A DNA stretch of 31,325 nucleotides. Source: GCA-002282575 sp964519885. GTDB lineage: Bacteria > Pseudomonadota > Gammaproteobacteria > Thiomicrospirales > Thiomicrospiraceae. The stretch spans positions 1 through 31,325 of the forward strand of contig CAZFLX010000026.1 of the NCBI GenBank assembly GCA_964519885.1. Direction: 5' to 3'. This document shows, in pieces, positions 8,678-15,694 of this stretch. How positions within the stretch are numbered: the first letter of the stretch is position 1; every line of letters begins with the position of its first letter. The position numbers and the translations under genes were made by a program. The notes under the pieces are model-generated. The model was given only the letters and a program-made list of their open reading frames with translations, had not been told where the DNA came from and searched no databases.

Positions 8678-9715
8678 TCATGGCGCAGGGTTCATAAAAC
8701 GTAACTGTAAGCGGTCAATTGAAGCGAGAAAATCTGGTGAAAGCGGTTTGTGCCAAGCAGTGATATTTTCTTTAAGCTGTGTCATGTTGGTTGCACCAAT
8801 AATCGTACTGGTCACAAACCAACGATGATAAACAAAAGACAAGGCTAACTCGGTGGGTGTCATCCCATGCTCTCTCGCCAACGCAGCATAGGCTGCCACA
8901 GCTGGTTGAACGTCGGGCTTCTCGTAACGCTGACCAAATCCTGGAAATTGGTCAATTCGCCCCGATGCTGTAGGCTGTTGTTGGTATTTTGCCGTTAAGT
9001 GCCCAAACGCTAATGGGGAATAAGCCAACAGACTCACTTGCTCACGAAAACCCACTTCACTCATGCCAAACTCATAGGTTCTGTTCAGTAAGCTATACGC
9101 ATTTTGCGTTGAAACAATGCTTGGCAAACCATAATCTTTTGCCGCTTGCTTAAACGACATAATACCCCAAGGTGTTTCATTTGAAACCCCAACATAACGC
9201 ACCTTACCCGCGTGAACTAACTCCGCTAGGGCTTCCAACTGTTCATGAATCGAAACGCTTTCAATCTCTTGTTTGGGATCAAAACGAAATTGACCGAACA
9301 TGGGCACATTACGGGCTGGCCAGTGAATTTGATACAAGTCGATATAATCGGTTTGTAAGCGACGCAAAGAACCTTCTATCGCTTGCTGCACATTAATACG
9401 ATCAACCGATTTCGGACCTTGTCGAATCCAAGATAAATTGCGATTCGGCCCTGCCACTTTAGTCGCCAAAACCACCTGATCTCTGGGTTGATTCGCTAAC
9501 CAAGCCCCGACAATGGTTTCTGTTCTGGTATAGGTATCGGCTTTGGGTGGCACTGGGTAAAGTTCGGCTGTATCGATAAAGTTAATGCCCTGATCTCTCG
9601 CATAATCCAGCTGTTCAAAAGCTTCAGCTTGGCTATTTTGTTGGCCAAAGGTCATAGTGCCTAAGCAAATCGCAGAAACATTCAGATCTGAGTGTCCTAA
9701 TTGACGATATTCCAT
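8678..9715 (-). CDS. tas: Tas-type NADP-dependent aldo/keto reductase
   Basis: A 345-residue cytosolic oxidoreductase that aligns throughout with E. coli Tas (346 residues). Seen: the start MEYRQLGHSDLNVSAICLGTMTFG, the barrel strand INFIDTAELYPVPP (catalytic Asp and Tyr, about 50-63), ATKVAG (catalytic Lys), YQIHWP (catalytic His), GVSNETPWG, and the C-terminal NADP-binding block STIIGATNMTQLKENI. It reduces aldehydes or ketones; the physiological substrate is unknown for the family. The ATG is preceded by GGGAG at 9 nt. It diverges from yigZ across about 100 bp and stands alone. Confidence 0.93.
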   Translation of the reverse strand: MEYRQLGHSDLNVSAICLGTMTFGQQNSQAEAFEQLDYARDQGINFIDTAELYPVPPKADTYTRTETIVGAWLANQPRDQVVLATKVAGPNRNLSWIRQGPKSVDRINVQQAIEGSLRRLQTDYIDLYQIHWPARNVPMFGQFRFDPKQEIESVSIHEQLEALAELVHAGKVRYVGVSNETPWGIMSFKQAAKDYGLPSIVSTQNAYSLLNRTYEFGMSEVGFREQVSLLAYSPLAFGHLTAKYQQQPTASGRIDQFPGFGQRYEKPDVQPAVAAYAALAREHGMTPTELALSFVYHRWFVTSTIIGATNMTQLKENITAWHKPLSPDFLASIDRLQLRFMNPAP

Positions 9716-9775
9716 TAATGCCGCTCCCTTTTTATAGCTTAGATCCTAAGCCGTATTATTTATCACTGGCTATCA

Positions 9776-9784
9776 TGTTAGAAT
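9776..9784 (+). promoter_or_regulatory. Extended -10 element upstream of yigZ-cob
   Basis: TGTTAGAAT is an extended -10 (TG-N-TAGAAT) with no good -35. It lies about 30 nt upstream of the chosen yigZ start and is the only visible promoter candidate for the yigZ-cob run. Confidence 0.35.
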
Positions 9785-9813
9785 CTGCACCATTAAATTG
9801 CAAATATCATGAC

Positions 9814-10413
9814 ATGACCTACCCCATCCCTGCCAGCCTTGCCCAAGCCGAAATCGAAATTAAGAAAAGTCGTTTCATTGGCTTAGCGCAGCACATTCAA
9901 AGCCGCGAGGCAGGCATGAGCTGGTTAGCCGAAATTAAAACGACTTACCCAGATGCCCGTCATCATTGCTGGGCTTACTTAATTGGCAACCCAAGCTGTG
10001 CCACCAATGCAGGCATGGGAGATGACGGTGAACCTTCAGGTACAGCAGGTAAGCCCATTTTGAATGTATTGCAACACAAAGGCATTGGCGACATTATGCT
10101 GATTGTGGTGCGTTATTTTGGTGGCATCAAACTGGGCTCTGGTGGACTGACCCGTGCCTACGGTCAGGCAGCACAAGCGGTAATGAGCGTGTTGCCGATT
10201 CAAACCTTTATCCCCATGCAAACTCTAATTATCCATTGCGACTATGCACAAGAGCAGCAAATTCGACATTGGGTGAACCAGCACCAGGGCTCTGTGGTCA
10301 GTGTTGACTATCTTTCTCCTCTATCCATAGGGGTTCAAATTCCTTTTTCCGAAACCTTAGCTTTCACCCAACATTTACACGCCTTACCCAACCTGACTTG
10401 GCAGGAGGTCTAA
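9814..10413 (+). CDS. yigZ: YigZ/IMPACT (UPF0029) family protein
   Basis: A 199-residue protein. Seen: EIEIKKSRFIG, then YPDARHHCWAYLIG, GMGDDGEPSGTAGKPIL and IVVRYFGGIKLGSGGLTRAYG, the four hallmark blocks of the UPF0029 N-terminal domain, plus a ferredoxin-like C-terminal domain. Eukaryotic IMPACT modulates GCN2; the bacterial role is not settled. The frame is open from an ATG at 9718, but that adds 32 residues absent in relatives and leaves almost no room for a promoter next to tas. The ATG at 9814 starts MTYPIP, like other YigZ proteins. Its stop is 3 nt before cobQ, so it is probably the first gene of the cobalamin run. Confidence 0.9.
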   Translation: MTYPIPASLAQAEIEIKKSRFIGLAQHIQSREAGMSWLAEIKTTYPDARHHCWAYLIGNPSCATNAGMGDDGEPSGTAGKPILNVLQHKGIGDIMLIVVRYFGGIKLGSGGLTRAYGQAAQAVMSVLPIQTFIPMQTLIIHCDYAQEQQIRHWVNQHQGSVVSVDYLSPLSIGVQIPFSETLAFTQHLHALPNLTWQEV

Positions 10414-10416
10414 TAG

Positions 10417-11889
10417 ATGAGCGCACTCATGATTCAAGGCTGCACTTCCGATGCTGGCAAAAGCACGCTGGTTGCGGCACTGTGCCGATTACTGCATCGA
10501 CAGGGCTATTCGGTCGCGCCTTTTAAGCCGCAAAATATGGCCTTATCTGCTGCCGTTACCGAAGATGGTGGCGAAATTGGTCGCGCGCAGGCAACTCAAG
10601 CGCTGGCTTGTGGCTTAGCACCGCATAGCGATATGAATCCTGTGTTACTCAAACCCACTTCCGACCGTAAAGCACAAGTCATTATTCGTGGCAAATCAAT
10701 CGGTCATTTGGATGCTTTGGACTATCACGACTATAAAAGCACCGCCAAAACGGCGGTATTAGATGCTTGGCAAAGTTTAACGAGCCAATACGATATTTGC
10801 TTAGTCGAAGGCGCTGGTAGCCCTGCCGAAATTAATTTGCGTGAAAACGACATTGCCAATATGGGCTTTGCTGAGGCGGTTGATATTCCCGTAATTCTGA
10901 TTGCCGACATCGACAAGGGCGGTGTATTCGCGCATATTATCGGCACCTTAGCCTGTTTATCGGAAAGTGAGCAGGCACGCATTAAAGGCTTTGTGATTAA
11001 CCGCTTTCGTGGTGATATTGCCTTACTGCAATCGGGGCTAGATTGGCTAGAAGCCAAAACAGGCAAACCTGTATTAGGTGTTTTGCCCTATATCATGGAT
11101 TTGAAACTGGATGAGGAAGATGCTGTGCGTCGTCCGAGTCGATCAGATAATGCCTTACTGAAAATTCGTATCCTACGCCTACCGCATATCAGCAACCACA
11201 GCGACTTCACCCCCCTGCTCAATGACCCACGCCTAGACGTAGATTATTTAAGCTTGGACGCACCAGCAGTGGATGCAGATGTGCTGATTATTCCCGGTAG
11301 CAAAGCCGTCATGAACGATTTAACGCAAATGAATGAACACGACTGGCGCAACAAGCTACTACGCCATTTACGCTATGGCGGCAAACTGCTCGCCATCTGT
11401 GGCGGTTTTCAAATGCTCGGCAGACAATTACTCGACCCAAAAAGAATCGAAGGCAAGCGCCCAACCATGGCAGCTTTAGCTGTCTTCGATTTTGTCACCC
11501 GCTGGCAAAGCGACAAAATCTTACAACGACGCACAGGCAAACTCTGGACGGGCGAAAGCATCACAGGCTACGAAATGCACCAAGGTATCAGCAGCGGCAA
11601 TGGCTTAACCCAGCGTCCTTTCGCTAGGTTTGACGATGGCAGCACCGATGGCGCGATCAGCGACGATGGTAAAATCATCGGCACTTACCTACACGGTTTG
11701 TTCGATCATCCTGAAGCTTACTGCGCATTGCTCAGTTGGATGGGATTGACCCATGATGATGCTTGTCCAACACAAAGCCATGAACAACAGCAACTAGCGG
11801 AGTTGGATAAATTGGCGGACATGTTGGAACTGCATGTAGATATGATGCGCATTTTTAACATCATTGACGCGCATCATTCATGCGCATAA
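10417..11889 (+). CDS. cobQ: Adenosylcobyric acid synthase (glutamine-hydrolysing)
   Basis: A 490-residue CobQ/CbiP enzyme that amidates four peripheral carboxylates of adenosylcobyrinic acid a,c-diamide using ATP and glutamine. Seen: N-terminal dethiobiotin-synthetase-like domain with P-loop GCTSDAGKSTL (about 8-18) and KPQNMALSA, and a C-terminal class I glutamine amidotransferase-like domain with AICGGFQMLG (nucleophile Cys, about 330) and GTYLHGLFDHP (His, about 430). GGAGGT ends 8 nt before the ATG. The final codons contain a near-consensus promoter and repeated palindromes serving the inserted ccdAB genes, so the C-terminal tail (about 15 residues) may have been altered by that insertion. 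Confidence 0.96.
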   Translation: MSALMIQGCTSDAGKSTLVAALCRLLHRQGYSVAPFKPQNMALSAAVTEDGGEIGRAQATQALACGLAPHSDMNPVLLKPTSDRKAQVIIRGKSIGHLDALDYHDYKSTAKTAVLDAWQSLTSQYDICLVEGAGSPAEINLRENDIANMGFAEAVDIPVILIADIDKGGVFAHIIGTLACLSESEQARIKGFVINRFRGDIALLQSGLDWLEAKTGKPVLGVLPYIMDLKLDEEDAVRRPSRSDNALLKIRILRLPHISNHSDFTPLLNDPRLDVDYLSLDAPAVDADVLIIPGSKAVMNDLTQMNEHDWRNKLLRHLRYGGKLLAICGGFQMLGRQLLDPKRIEGKRPTMAALAVFDFVTRWQSDKILQRRTGKLWTGESITGYEMHQGISSGNGLTQRPFARFDDGSTDGAISDDGKIIGTYLHGLFDHPEAYCALLSWMGLTHDDACPTQSHEQQQLAELDKLADMLELHVDMMRIFNIIDAHHSCA

Positions 11890-11892
11890 AAT
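11843..11892 (+). promoter_or_regulatory. ccdAB promoter and operator-like palindromes inside cobQ 3' end
   Basis: TTGACG (11864-11869) and TAAAAT (11887-11892) are spaced by exactly 17 nt, a near-consensus sigma-70 promoter 28 nt before ccdA. It is flanked by the 8-bp palindrome ATGCGCAT at 11845-11852 and again at 11880-11887, with a half-copy GCGCATCA at 11869-11876 that pairs with TGATGCGC at 11843-11850. This is a plausible binding array for CcdA or the CcdAB complex. Confidence 0.62.
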
Positions 11893-11919
11893 GTAAAAAA
11901 ATAAACAGGAATTGACGAC

Positions 11920-12165
11920 ATGAATGCGACACTTACCATACCTAGTGCTAAAAAAGCAACAAACCTGTCTGTTAATGAAAGCCTATTACGCAAGGCCAAA
12001 TCATTAAAAATTAATATGTCTGCTTTGTTAGAAGAAGCCTTAGTGAAAGCCGTTACTGCTAAAGAACAAGAACAATGGTTAGCAGAAAACCAAGTCGCTA
12101 TAGAAGCCTATAACAAACGCATAGAATCTAAAGGTGTATTTAGCGATGGCTTGAGAAGTTTCTGA
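11920..12165 (+). CDS. ccdA: CcdA-family antitoxin
   Basis: An 81-residue antitoxin. Seen: a ribbon-helix-helix N-terminus (KKATNLSVNESLLRKAKSLK and INMSALLEEALVKAV, about 11-46) and a toxin-binding tail with EQWLAENQVAIEAYNKRIESKGVFSDGLRSF, including the W-x-x-E-N...A-x-x-x-Y-N and late G-x-F-S-D-x-x-R-x-F typical of CcdA. It binds CcdB, shields gyrase and represses its own promoter. The SD-like CAGGAA is 9 nt before the ATG. The stop overlaps the ccdB start by 1 nt (TGATG). Confidence 0.93.
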   Translation: MNATLTIPSAKKATNLSVNESLLRKAKSLKINMSALLEEALVKAVTAKEQEQWLAENQVAIEAYNKRIESKGVFSDGLRSF

Positions 12166-12485
12166 TGCATCAACAATATCGCATTTATCGAAACGCTAAC
12201 CCCAACAGTCGACAACACATTCCCTACTTGCTGAATGTACAAGCAGATTTACTTTCTCGCTTAAATACCGTCACCGTCATTCCTGTCTATCGCGCAGATC
12301 AACTACACGGTACTATCATCAAACGCCTTATGATTACAGTTACGATAGAACAGGTAGATTGTGTCATTGTCACACCCGAAATTGCCGCGATACCCTGTAA
12401 ATTGTTAGGTGAATGTGTTGATGATTTATCGTTCCTGAGAGGCGACATTATTGCCGCACTCGATTTATTGCTGACGGGAGTTTAG
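12165..12485 (+). CDS. ccdB: CcdB-family gyrase-poisoning toxin
   Basis: A 106-residue toxin. Seen: YRIYRNANPNSRQHIPYLLNVQ, QADLLSRLNTVTVIPV, a mid-region strand VTPEIAAIPCKLLGE, and the C-terminal DDLSFLRGDIIAALDLLLTGV. CcdB traps DNA gyrase through its last residues; the F-plasmid protein ends WGI while this one ends TGV. As I recall, the chromosomal Vibrio fischeri CcdB ends TGI and is still active, and the N-terminal half here is closer to that form. An intact toxin is therefore likely. The gene is coupled to ccdA and followed by cobU after 7 nt, so readthrough from ccdAB could transcribe cobU-cobT. Confidence 0.92.
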   Translation: MHQQYRIYRNANPNSRQHIPYLLNVQADLLSRLNTVTVIPVYRADQLHGTIIKRLMITVTIEQVDCVIVTPEIAAIPCKLLGECVDDLSFLRGDIIAALDLLLTGV

Positions 12486-12492
12486 TCTAACT

Positions 12493-13050
12493 ATGAAATC
12501 CCTCATCCTCGGCGGTATGAAATCGGGCAAAAGCCGCTTTGCTGAACAGCTTGCCAGCCAACTCGAACAACCCGTCGTTTACATTGCCACCGCCCAAGCA
12601 TGGGACGATGAAATGCGCGAGCGCATTCGTGTGCATCAGCAACAACGCCCTAGCCAATGGCATACCGTCGAAGCACCCTTGCATTTAGCGCAAGCCTTGC
12701 AAGCGCAAGATGCGCCCAACCGCACCATCCTCGTCGATTGTCTTACTCTGTGGATTACCCAACTTCTTTGCCACGACAACCCAGCCCTGTTAACGCAAGA
12801 GCTGAACGCTTTCCAAGCGCTCTTGCCCAAACTGCAAGCAAACCTTATCCTTGTCAGCAATGAAACCAATATGGGCATCATCCCAATGGATGCACTCAGT
12901 CGCCGTTTTTGCGACACGGCAGGAAAATTGCACCAACAACTCGCCCCTATGATGGATAGCGTGGTGCTCACCGTGGCGGGCTTACCGCTTTATGTTAAAG
13001 GAAAACCTTATGAATTGGACGCAGGCGTCTTCAGCTTCTCTCAATACTAA
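12493..13050 (+). CDS. cobU: Adenosylcobinamide kinase / adenosylcobinamide-phosphate guanylyltransferase
   Basis: A 185-residue bifunctional enzyme that phosphorylates adenosylcobinamide and transfers GMP to give adenosylcobinamide-GDP, the start of nucleotide-loop assembly. Seen: P-loop GGMKSGKSRFAE (about 7-18), the block YIATAQAWDDEMRERIRVHQQQRP with the guanylylated-His region (about 31-54), and DCLTLWITQL (about 80-89). Length matches E. coli CobU (181). The nearest SD-like GGGAG is 14 nt upstream, inside the ccdB end, so translation may rely on coupling to ccdB. Its 3' end overlaps cobT by 41 nt. Confidence 0.95.
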   Translation: MKSLILGGMKSGKSRFAEQLASQLEQPVVYIATAQAWDDEMRERIRVHQQQRPSQWHTVEAPLHLAQALQAQDAPNRTILVDCLTLWITQLLCHDNPALLTQELNAFQALLPKLQANLILVSNETNMGIIPMDALSRRFCDTAGKLHQQLAPMMDSVVLTVAGLPLYVKGKPYELDAGVFSFSQY

Positions 13051-14065
13051 TAGCCAACAAGCAGCCGAAGCACATCAATCACAACTCACCAAACCTGCAG
13101 GCTCATTAGGTCAATTAGAAACCATCGCAATTCGCCTAGCCGCCATGCAAGGCGCAGCAAAACCACAGATTAACAAGCCTTATATTGCCGTTTTTGCAGG
13201 CGATCATGGTATTGCAAACGAGGGAGTTTCTGCCTTCCCGCAAGTGGTAACTGGCGAAATGATCCGTAATTTTGCACGTGGTGGTGCGGCAATCAGTGTC
13301 TTAGCAAAAGCCCAAAATGCAACATTGCATGTCTACAATTGTGGCACTAGCTACCCCGTCGAACCGCTAGCAGGTGTAACCGATTGCAGCATTGCCGCTG
13401 GCACTGCCAACTTTTTACACCAGCCTGCTATGACTAGCGAACAATTGGCGCAAGCCTTAGCGATTGGTAAACAAGCGGTTGAAGATGCCTTAGCACAAGG
13501 TTGCGACCTATTCATTGCGGGTGAAATGGGCATTGCTAACACCACCCCTGCTACTGCGATTGCTGCCGCCTTACTCGCCGTGCAACCACTCAAAATTACA
13601 GGGCGCGGCACAGGTATTAATGATGAAACGCTCAATCATAAAATAAAGGTTATTGAACAAGCCCTAACACATCATAATCTCCTCACGCCTAACCCCTCAC
13701 CCCTCACTGTTTTACAAACCGTCGGTGGATTTGAAATTGCTGCCATTGCAGGTGCCTACATCGCTGCGGCACAAGCAGGCTTACCGATTTTAGTCGATGG
13801 ATTTATCAGCAGTGCGGCTGCGTTAGTAGCAGTCAAACATAATACAAGTGTTCGTGATTGGATGTTCTTTGCTCATGCCAGTGCCGAACCAGGCCATGCC
13901 GCAATGATGCAAGCACTCGAAGCCAAACCCTTACTCGATTTAGGCTTGCGTTTGGGGGAAGGCTCTGGTGCTGGCGTGGCGATTAGCCTATTACGCCTCG
14001 CTTGTGATTTGCACAACCAAATGGCGACTTTTGCCGATGCTGGGGTTAGCGAAGGAAATGAATAA
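13010..14065 (+). CDS. cobT: Nicotinate-nucleotide--dimethylbenzimidazole phosphoribosyltransferase
   Basis: A 351-residue enzyme that converts DMB and nicotinate mononucleotide to alpha-ribazole phosphate, the activated lower ligand. Seen: LTKPAGSLGQLE (about 26-37), FAGDHGIANEGVSAFPQ (about 60-76), GEMGIANTTPATAIAAAL (about 168-185), GRGTGINDETLNHK, and the catalytic-glutamate loop LGLRLGEGSGAGVAISLL (about 307-324). ATG at 13010 is preceded by AAAGGA at a good distance; the in-frame ATG at 12992 is not. The segment LLTPNPSPLT (about 224-233) is encoded by a CT-rich repeat-like stretch just before the conserved GGFEIAAIAGAY. It overlaps cobU by 41 nt. No cobS or cobC follows. Confidence 0.95.
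   Translation: MNWTQASSASLNTNSQQAAEAHQSQLTKPAGSLGQLETIAIRLAAMQGAAKPQINKPYIAVFAGDHGIANEGVSAFPQVVTGEMIRNFARGGAAISVLAKAQNATLHVYNCGTSYPVEPLAGVTDCSIAAGTANFLHQPAMTSEQLAQALAIGKQAVEDALAQGCDLFIAGEMGIANTTPATAIAAALLAVQPLKITGRGTGINDETLNHKIKVIEQALTHHNLLTPNPSPLTVLQTVGGFEIAAIAGAYIAAAQAGLPILVDGFISSAAALVAVKHNTSVRDWMFFAHASAEPGHAAMMQALEAKPLLDLGLRLGEGSGAGVAISLLRLACDLHNQMATFADAGVSEGNE
13681..13708 (+). repeat. CCCCTCAC-type short repeat tract within cobT
   Basis: The tract has units CCTCACGCCTAA, CCCCTCAC and CCCCTCACT in tandem. In frame it encodes LTPNPSPLT. Such CCCCTAACCCCTCACC tracts are otherwise familiar as intergenic repeats in several bacterial genomes. I see no second copy in this window. Confidence 0.4.
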
Positions 14066-14072
14066 ATAAAAT

Positions 14073-14091
14073 GTGGCGCATTAAGCGCCAC
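14073..14091 (-). terminator. Terminator between cobT and the nitroreductase gene
   Basis: GTGGCGC and GCGCCAC form a perfect 7-bp stem with loop ATTAA. On the minus strand it is followed by ATTTTATTTATT, a fair U tract, so it best serves the nitroreductase gene. The plus strand lacks a U tract, but the hairpin also lies just after the cobT stop. Confidence 0.68.
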
Positions 14092-14112
14092 TGAACTGAA
14101 AAATGAATAAAA

Positions 14113-14715
14113 TTAGAAAGTGTTTTGAATCAGCACCTGCTCAATAGGTAGCTGACCGGCACGAGGACGCGCTGCTTCTAAGCCTTTACCCACGGCAATC
14201 ATCATCACAATCGCATGATCGGCTGGTAACTGAATCAACTTCGCCACAGCATCAAAATCAAAACCATCCATTGGGCAAGTATCATATCCCATGCCTTTGG
14301 CTGCCAGCATCATCGTCTGCGCAACAATGCCGCCTGAACGCATGGCTTCATCACGTTGCACTTGCTCACGACCACGATAATATTGATCAATCGCACCGAC
14401 CATAAAATCACGAACCGCTTCAGGCGCATTAACCCAGTAACGATAAGTGTCTTTCTGCCAAGCCTGAACATCTGCACACAACACAAACAACTCTGAAGCA
14501 TCCGTAATTTGTGACTGATTCCAAGCAACCGCTTTGATTTGTTCACGCAAACTGGTGTCAGACACTCGTACCCATCGCCAATGTTGAATGTTAAATGCGG
14601 TTGGTGAAAGCATGGTTAATGAAATCAGTCGGTTCACTTCATCCTCACTCATGCGATGAGTCGAATCATAAGCTCTGACCGAACGTCTTTGTTCAATTGC
14701 GTTAAAAATATCCAT
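14113..14715 (-). CDS. Nitroreductase-family FMN-dependent oxidoreductase
   Basis: A 200-residue flavoprotein. Seen: the FMN phosphate motif RRSVRAYD (about 9-16), LTMLSPTAFNIQHWRWVRV (about 32-50), a central SGGIVAQTMMLAAKGMGYDTCPMDGFD (about 127-153) and the end MMIAVGKGLEAARPRAGQ. These are the nitroreductase fold blocks. The family reduces nitro compounds, quinones or enones with NAD(P)H; the natural substrate is unknown. GGGGGCAA lies upstream of the ATG. It follows the pirin gene by 27 nt and should share its transcript, which suggests a stress or quinone-detoxification pair under the divergent LysR-type regulator. It lacks the look of BluB despite the nearby cob genes. Confidence 0.9.
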   Translation of the reverse strand: MDIFNAIEQRRSVRAYDSTHRMSEDEVNRLISLTMLSPTAFNIQHWRWVRVSDTSLREQIKAVAWNQSQITDASELFVLCADVQAWQKDTYRYWVNAPEAVRDFMVGAIDQYYRGREQVQRDEAMRSGGIVAQTMMLAAKGMGYDTCPMDGFDFDAVAKLIQLPADHAIVMMIAVGKGLEAARPRAGQLPIEQVLIQNTF

Positions 14716-14742
14716 TAATGTTGCCCCCGTTAAAAAATTGTA

Positions 14743-15573
14743 TTAAAAAAGTCCTGCTCGATAGTCACTAAACGCCTGGCGTATTTCAGCTTCACTATTC
14801 ATCACAAAAGGCCCACCCGCCACAATGGGTTCACTCAGTGGTCGAGCTGATACCACTAAGAACCGACTGCCTTTACCTGCTTCGATAACGAGCTGATTTC
14901 CATCGATTGATAATATCCCCATTTCTGGCGCCACGAGTTTACTCGTGCCAATAGAAATATTGCCTTCATAAACATAACAGTAGGCATGATGATCTGGCGT
15001 AATAGCAAAACTAAGCGTCTGAGTCTCAAACACCCTAACATCCAAAATCATCGGTTGCGTTATAGCACGCTGAATCGGTCCCAATAAATCGCCAAACTGA
15101 CCGGCAATAATCTTCACTTCATAACCTTGGCCAGCCCATAAAGGAATATCCTCTGGTGAAATATCAGCCCAATCAGGTTCCGACATTTTTTGACTGCTCG
15201 GTAAATTCAACCAAAACTGAAAACCGCGCATCAGCCCAGCTTCTTGTGCGGGCATTTCCGAATGAATAATGCCCTTACCCGCGCGCATCCATTGCACGCC
15301 ACCAGCTTCAACTACACCACGATTTCCATGATTATCTTGATGCTCCATTCGACCTGCGAGCATATAGGTAATGGTTTCAAAACCGCGATGTGGATGTGGT
15401 GGAAAACCCGCAATATAATCATCAGCTTTATCTGAACCAAACTCATCCAACATGAGCCAGGGATCTAATCGCTGATGATGTTGAGGAGTCAGAATACGAC
15501 GCAACTTAACGCCTGCCCCATCACTCGCCAAGCTGCCGGGAAATTGATTTTCTATGATTTTGTCAACCCGCAT
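14743..15573 (-). CDS. Pirin family protein (cupin; quercetinase-like)
   Basis: A 276-residue bicupin. Seen: N-terminal cupin metal site in PHPHRGFETITYMLAGRMEHQDNHG (His57 and neighbours, with the later HSEMP of the same site), GGVQWMRAGKGIIHSEMP, then the FQFWLNLP block, and a C-terminal cupin ending EPIVAGGPFVMNSEAEIRQAFSDYRAG, the usual pirin tail. Bacterial pirins have been linked to quercetinase activity and redox sensing; the role here is open. The frame is open up to 15675, but ATG at 15573, with GGGGG 8 nt before it, matches known pirin starts, and the extension would cross the promoter region. First gene of a pirin-nitroreductase operon. Confidence 0.93.
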   Translation of the reverse strand: MRVDKIIENQFPGSLASDGAGVKLRRILTPQHHQRLDPWLMLDEFGSDKADDYIAGFPPHPHRGFETITYMLAGRMEHQDNHGNRGVVEAGGVQWMRAGKGIIHSEMPAQEAGLMRGFQFWLNLPSSQKMSEPDWADISPEDIPLWAGQGYEVKIIAGQFGDLLGPIQRAITQPMILDVRVFETQTLSFAITPDHHAYCYVYEGNISIGTSKLVAPEMGILSIDGNQLVIEAGKGSRFLVVSARPLSEPIVAGGPFVMNSEAEIRQAFSDYRAGLF

Positions 15574-15610
15574 AAAGAGCCCCCAAAAGCTATAAAAAAA
15601 ATTGCTATTT

Positions 15611-15635
15611 AACCTATTAACCCTTATTATAGGTT
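15611..15635. promoter_or_regulatory. LysR-type regulator box (T-N11-A dyad) with overlapping promoters
   Basis: AACCTAT (15611-15617) and ATAGGTT (15629-15635) form a perfect 7-bp dyad with 11 nt between, exactly the T-N11-A form of LTTR sites. It overlaps a plus-strand promoter (TTGCTA 15602-15607, 17 nt, TATTAT 15625-15630) for the regulator gene, and a minus-strand TATAAT (15626-15631) pointing to the pirin gene. Confidence 0.72.
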
Positions 15636-15694
15636 TTAGAAAAGAACAATTAAATCGAATTAAACTGCATTTCAATTCAAAGAGATTAAATACA

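Noticed and set aside
9716..9813. Possible cobalamin riboswitch before yigZ-cobQ
   Set aside because: The gap between tas and yigZ is about 100 nt, too short for the element, and no B12-box-like GCCACTG motif is visible.
12165..12485. CcdB judged inactive because it lacks the terminal Trp-Gly-Ile
   Set aside because: Chromosomal CcdB proteins such as that of Vibrio fischeri end in Thr-Gly-Ile as I recall and remain toxic.
14113..14715. Nitroreductase-fold gene next to cobT as BluB (DMB synthase)
   Set aside because: The sequence has ordinary nitroreductase blocks, lies on the other strand, and is coupled to pirin and LysR rather than cob genes.
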